NCBI GenBank assembly: GCA_905331475.1
Contig: CAJNYU010002338.1
Coordinates: 1-64,000, forward strand
Direction of reading: 5' to 3'
Source of the DNA: Rotaria socialis
Lineage: Eukaryota > Rotifera > Eurotatoria > Philodinida > Philodinidae
Length of the DNA: 64,000 bases
Shown here: piece by piece, positions 59,511 to 64,000 of the stretch
Numbering within the stretch: the stretch's first letter is position 1
Layout: each line of letters starts with the position of its first letter
The notes under the pieces: generated by a model
Database searches by the model: none
What the model was told of the DNA's origin: nothing
Seen by the model: only the letters and a program-made list of their open reading frames with translations
Made by a program: the position numbers and the translations under genes

Positions 59511-61009
59511 TGCATTAAGAGTTAAGTAATCTTTCAGAGGTGATTTAACTCTTAATGTATCAATTAGATTGCTTAATACGACTTTAACTTTATTCACATT
59601 TCCAGTGCGATTGGGGTCTTAATATCAACCTCTTTATTTATTAAGTATGGCCACGGTCACACTGTAAATATAAATCCATATACAGTAAATGACATTATTT
59701 TCTTAGTTCTATAGAAAATAAACTTATTTAATTGGTCTACTAACGTAAGATGTGTTCATTAATTTATATTTTATGTGTCCTTTCTTAAAAAAATGAATAA
59801 TTTTTATGCATATATTCATAAATTATATATATTCAACATATTTCTATAGAAGATCGACTGGCTATTTTCAATCTAAGAAGATGACAGTCTGAAATCAACA
59901 ATACTATGTAATAGTGAATACCATGTTCTGTAAACCCAATTTGAGTCGAATCGAATCGAATTACAATTTTGAAAAACCAGAAAATCCGAATCGAATTCGA
60001 ATCGAGTTCCTAAAAGCCGAATCGAGTCGAATGGCACTTTTGTCATTCGTTTCGGTCTTTGGTCCCTATGCCCCAATGTCCCGAGTATTAAATAAAACAT
60101 CTTTTCAGAATGTTTGTCATTTTTCTCTGTTCGATCATGAAAGATAGACACAATTAATCTTGGAAATAAAAACGTCTTTTTTGAATCTACATACTCAATC
60201 AAACTATCTCATATTACTCACTAACAAAATATTATTTCTATGAATCAATTTCTCATAACATTTATATAATAATCAACAATTCCAATCTCCACTAGATTCT
60301 AAACTCTACTGTCACATATACATCAAACATAGTGAATACATCATATTCATCATGGAACGATCAGTAGATGCGTAGTAAAATAAAAAGCTACTATTCAATA
60401 AAAGCAGAAAACTGAAAAGAATCTTCTGTATAAAATGAATAAAATAATTTTTCGAATCAATTCATTGGATAAAAAATATTTATTTTTCTTGCGATGGTTT
60501 TCTTCGTTGCAGAAATTTTTAGTGATAACTTTTGAGTTGCTTCGTCTTGAAATTGTATGTACAACGAGTAGCGAAAAAACTAGAATTATGGAAAACCTGA
60601 TTTTAAAGGGAGATGATGCCAATTAACGTGTGAAGTGAAAACTTTGTGAAGGACATTAGTTATTCTTGTTCATACATCATTTTTCAAAGTATTTCAAACA
60701 GTGGAAATAAATACGTCTCACAGATTTTAATCGATTGTTTCGTTTTCCTATCTGTGTCTAACGTAAATTTTATTGAATTAATATGAAACGACAAGTTCTC
60801 AAACAATTGAAAACGTTTGTAGGTACTTTTATCCTCATGACATAGTTGTAAGGACAAAATAACAAAAAATTACAGGAAGTTGAAGATATGCATGAAGTAT
60901 AGTGATCTTATGATAAATAAGGATAATATTGTGTTTGAATATTCACAAGGATTATTGAAGACTTGACAATCGACACCCTCATTCAATTTCAGTGCTAAAC
61001 ATTACTTGT
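59511..61009. other. AT-rich stretch with one degenerate repeat
   Basis: Contains the TCGAA-type repeat at 59942-60032. Frames at 59873-60202 (-) and 60395-60626 (both strands) are unsupported. Nothing else was recognised. Confidence 0.4.
59942..60032. repeat. TCGAA-type degenerate repeat, copy 2
   Basis: GAGTCGAATCGAATCGAATT, then CCGAATCGAATTCGAATCGA and GCCGAATCGAGTCGAATGG. It is related to 58748-58860 and shares the GCCGAA core. Confidence 0.6.
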
Positions 61010-61413
61010 TGTGTACTCAAAAAGTGAGTACACTCTAGAATCAGTCAGTGTGTCCGTCCGGCCGTCTGTTTTCACGATAACTTTCGAAAGGAGAGTTAGA
61101 TCATGATGAAATTTTCTACACAGTTCAGCCTCATCAAAGCCTCAGTCGAGTTCGAAGATGAGAAAGATCCTTCAAGAAATGGTTGAGTTATCGAAAAAAT
61201 TGTCATTTTTGACCAGGCCATCCCTGAGTAGTAAGTAGTACAGGGATTTTTTTTCAAAAAACAGATTTTTCTCGAAATTATTTACAACATATATAAATCG
61301 ACTCAGTTTTTAACGCTGATTCCGAATATGATATTAGTTTTGAACTAAATTGTAGCTTTCTAATGAAACATCGTCTGAAAAACGTCTCAAAATGCACAAA
61401 AACTGCATCCAGA
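61010..61413. repeat. Dispersed ~400-bp repeat, copy B
   Basis: The same orientation and nearly the same end points as 11614-12016. The main difference is in the GTTTTCACGATAA..GAGAGTTAGATC portion and the shorter region after CATCCCTGAG. Unlike copy A it is not followed by TGTGGG arrays; after CATCCAGA the two sequences diverge abruptly, marking a real right boundary. Confidence 0.75.
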
Positions 61414-61554
61414 AATCAAATTGCCTAGTTTCTCATGACGATTTTGGTGTTCAGGCATTCTAGAATGACTCATATGTCCCATGCACTTTTTGCAGTACAC
61501 ATAACTCTCGGATGAAATCCGAAGTTTATGCTTTCATTAGTCCAGAATATAAAT

Positions 61555-61795
61555 TATATTTTCTGGATTTTGGAATTTTTCATGGGATTCTTTGGATTCC
61601 CGAGACTTTTGTGGGATTCGGAATCCTGAGAATCCGCCTTTCCCCCTTGTAGAAATCTCATTATCATATAGAGTACTTAAAACCGACTGATTTTTTCATG
61701 GGTATCATGCAACAGCCCTGCTTTCGAAGAAGCTTATTCTCAAGTTTTTAATTATACTCTAATTATCTCCAAAAAGGTATTCTAATTTCTTCTGT
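61555..61795 (-). repeat. GGGATTC-type dispersed repeat, copy 2
   Basis: A degenerate TGGGATTC/GAATCC array at 61575-61640, then TTTCCCCCTTG, then a ~100-bp unique part (61690-61795) that is the reverse complement of 45650-45773. It gives the complete order of parts for the family without an N. Confidence 0.7.
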
Positions 61796-62058
61796 GGAAG
61801 AATAAATATCTCTCGACTTTCACAATTCAAAGCAAGCTTAGAGCCAATAATTACGTCTTCGAGAAAAAGGCAGACAGCTAGATAACAAAAGGGATAGATA
61901 TGAGGAACTCGATGAAGATCTTGAATATTCGGGCGAAGTTCAGGTATTCTAGTGCATGTAGAATCTGTTTTGTTCCTATCCAAATACAGTGCGTTGAACT
62001 TTTCATTAAAGTTTTCAAAAATGTCACACAAGATAAGAAAAAAATGGTTTCGAAACAA
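61759..62058 (-). CDS. Unassigned 99-codon frame beside the hAT element
   Basis: Open on the minus strand, with balanced composition for part of its length (RIPELRPNIQDLHRVPHIYP, then FCYLAVCLFLEDVIIG). Its 3' end overlaps the GGGATTC-type repeat, and the hAT element sits 25 bp upstream of its first Met. No domain was recognised. It might be a gene fragment or chance. Confidence 0.15.
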   Translation of the reverse strand: MFRNHFFLILCDIFENFNEKFNALYLDRNKTDSTCTRIPELRPNIQDLHRVPHIYPFCYLAVCLFLEDVIIGSKLALNCESREIFILPQKKLEYLFGDN

Positions 62059-62082
62059 TTAGCTTCACAATGATCTCATGAT

Positions 62083-62285
62083 TAGGGATGCACCAGTCCC
62101 AGTCGGACTGGGAGACTGGTACCCGTCTTTTTGGTCCACCAGCATTGCTTGTACGAACATGTACCAGTTTTGGAGGTTCGAGTTACCAGAGCCCTCAAAA
62201 CTGGTAGTCATTTGTAGCTGCAACGCACGTAGGTCAAAAAGACTGGTACCAGTCTACCAGTTGGACTGGGACTGGTGCATCCCTA
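62083..62285. mobile_element. Non-autonomous hAT element (203 bp) with 8-bp target-site duplication
   Basis: Ends are TAGGGATGCACC and its complement GGTGCATCCCTA. The inverted repeat is perfect for 22 bp and similar for about 55 bp (ACTGGTACC and GTCTTTTTG blocks also pair). CTCATGAT flanks both sides directly (62075-62082 and 62286-62293), the 8-bp duplication typical of hAT transposases, and TAGGG-type ends fit the superfamily. There is no transposase inside, so movement would need an enzyme from elsewhere. The perfect duplication and ends suggest a fairly recent insertion. Confidence 0.93.
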
Positions 62286-63281
62286 CTCATGATCTTCTCC
62301 TTTGTGATAATTTTAAAAAGACTACTTGGCAAGTGTATAATCTAGTATATAATCTTCTTTCCAGATTTGGTTTTAATTTTGTTTAGAAGAAAGCAAGAAA
62401 ATTTGTGATAAAACAAAGTAGATCAGTTATACGAATCTAGTGTAAAAAAATCCTTATTGTCTAATCTGACAAAAATCATAACAACTAATTGGACCAAGAC
62501 TCAAATTAGTACTTAAAATCTAATGTTGCGTTTAATATCTAAATCAGAGAAATATAGCTGATCCTAAGACAAAATTTATAATTCGTCTTCTGTACGAACT
62601 AACGATAAACCTCAATTTCATCCAATAAGAGTCTCCTAACCAATTTTTTTCTTCATTTTCAAACTATTTTTCTTTTGTGTCAAAATTAATGCCAAAAGCA
62701 ATACAGTCATAGATAGAGAGCCGCTTATCTTTTAGTAGACAGAAAGTTTGTGCTGCTACCTGACTGCTTTAAGTATGTTCAACTGTTAGATCACTGAATA
62801 AATAAAAGGTTACATATAAGATACCATAGATTCATTAGATTCGACATGTTTCTTGTATCTCATTGATTTATCATATTGCTTGCTGCTTTTTGTTATTCTA
62901 CCTCGAACATTTTCTCTTAAAAATAAGACAGTAAACTGTCGTGTTGTCAAAATGGACTTGATACTCATCTAACTAGGTTAAGTGGCTAGAATTTTAAAAT
63001 AGATAACCCTAGTGAACTACATTGGGGTATGCGCATGAAATACATGAGGATTAGGAGCAAGAGCGGCATGTGCTCTGGACAAATCTTGATATCTGAACAG
63101 GTCAAGCATATGAAAAAAAAGTTCGCTTAGGAAATGATTTTCCTCAATAGTTGTGTGCAGCTTTTCAAGCCATTTGATAAAGCAATGAAAGCTTGACACT
63201 GAGTTCTATCAGATTTTCAGGACTAGAGTGATGATCGTAGAGGTTAAATATGAATTTCTGGAATGTCATTTGCTATTATAA
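62286..63281. other. AT-rich stretch, nothing recognised
   Basis: Stop-dense on both strands apart from a 60-codon minus-strand frame at 63017-63199 with no domain. Confidence 0.4.
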
Positions 63282-63450
63282 ACATTCCGAGAATTCATGG
63301 GATTCCTGGGATTCTCGGATTCCCAGAATAACACGGGAATCCCGAGAATTCCATAGGAATCTCGGAATCCCATGGAAATCCGAGAATCCTGGGAATCCTG
63401 AATCCGCGTTTTCCCCCTTGGATTTCTATCATTATATATTCGTTCATTAA
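63282..63450 (-). repeat. GGGATTC-type dispersed repeat, copy 3 (partial)
   Basis: An array of TGGGATTC, CGGGAATCC and CATGGAAATCC units with many short palindromes such as GGGATTCTCGGATTCCC, then GAATCCGCGTTTTCCCCCTTG, which matches the same junction in the copy at 61555-61795. The unique flank is missing or diverged. Confidence 0.7.
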
Positions 63451-64000
63451 TGCTATTGACCACTAAAAACATGTTTGTGTTCATATGACATCAACATTGA
63501 TTGTCTTTTCTGTTTTTGATAATGAATGAGCTTAAAAATTGAAATGCATGCTGATCGATGTAATAATATAAATTAGACAAAAGATAACGAAGAATAGCAA
63601 GAGCAACATAAAAATACGATGATGCTATCATAAATTATTATTTACTTATTTATTAAATATCATTATGCCTAGAGTTATAGTCACCTCATAAAATACCAGA
63701 TATGTGTTGAGTTACTGACTAAACTTACGTAATATATTTACTTATGCACCTAGAAATGATGATTTAGAGGGAAACGGCAGTATAACCATCACTGGTGTTC
63801 TGTTTTGGTACCTGTTATCTACGTATATGTATATTTTTACACTTTGTCATTTTCGTTAGATACTTTCCTTTCAATCATACAACGCTCTCTTTTAAAATAG
63901 TTATATTCATTCGCTGTCATATCAATTTATCGTCTATTCATAACGTGACAGCATATCGTAATATCTAAGATCATATATAGGTTCATCTCATGCAGTAATC
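63451..64000. other. AT-rich right end of the window
   Basis: I see no coding segment or repeat in this last stretch. Confidence 0.4.

Noticed and set aside
59293..59597. Frames of 72-78 codons on both strands in the foldback element
   Set aside because: Mirror images created by the inverted arms; no protein family.
62078..62386. 102-codon plus-strand frame
   Set aside because: Two thirds of it lie in the terminal repeats and interior of the hAT element, which carries no transposase.
1..64000. tRNA, rRNA, spliced-leader and CRISPR signals
   Set aside because: No cloverleaf with matching box A/B, no rRNA core motif, no known bdelloid spliced-leader gene and no spaced direct-repeat array were recognised by eye.

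Overview
The window looks like nuclear DNA from a small AT-rich animal genome. Every conserved gene is animal-type (ZIP8/14-like zinc transporter, PRC1, taxilin, LIN-7, exocyst SEC8), and the exon joins I traced keep frame across GT-AG introns, mostly about 50 bp long. A bdelloid rotifer (Rotaria-like) is my best guess. It rests on three things: TGTGGG-type repeats matching the reported bdelloid telomere unit, a fungal-type RTA1-like membrane protein, and a dense scatter of small decayed transposons. The taxon is inference.

Layout. 1-1174: degenerate tandem repeat, then a small inverted-repeat element. 1958-4729 (-): ZIP metal transporter, 10 exons. 8275-9090 (-): RTA1-like seven-helix protein. 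11614-12593: dispersed repeat with TGTGGG palindromes and two single-N contig joins that duplicate the flanking sequence. 12552-13548 (+): decayed carboxylesterase. 17085-18035 (-): class A-like GPCR. 21318-25252 (-): PRC1/MAP65 homologue, 13 exons, one internal stop. 27472-29802 (+): ADP-ribosylglycohydrolase fused to a SAM domain. 31222-33095 (-): taxilin. 34155-34824 (-): LIN-7. 35847-41860 (-): exocyst SEC8/EXOC4.

From about 45.6 kb onward the character changes to an accessory, repeat-rich region. It holds GGGATTC-type repeat copies, an 815-bp assembly gap, an intronless FkbM-like methyltransferase (50134-51291, -), a 175-bp tandem repeat, a decamer minisatellite, a terminal-inverted-repeat element, a dead MULE transposase (56144-57025, +), a foldback element with target-site duplication, and a textbook non-autonomous hAT element (62083-62285) with an 8-bp target-site duplication.

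The conserved genes are not an operon. EXOC4, LIN-7 and taxilin lie on the same strand and all touch membrane traffic or polarised sorting, but separate intergenic spacers and the general nature of these functions make this adjacency probably incidental. No tRNA, rRNA, CRISPR array or clear promoter could be supported.
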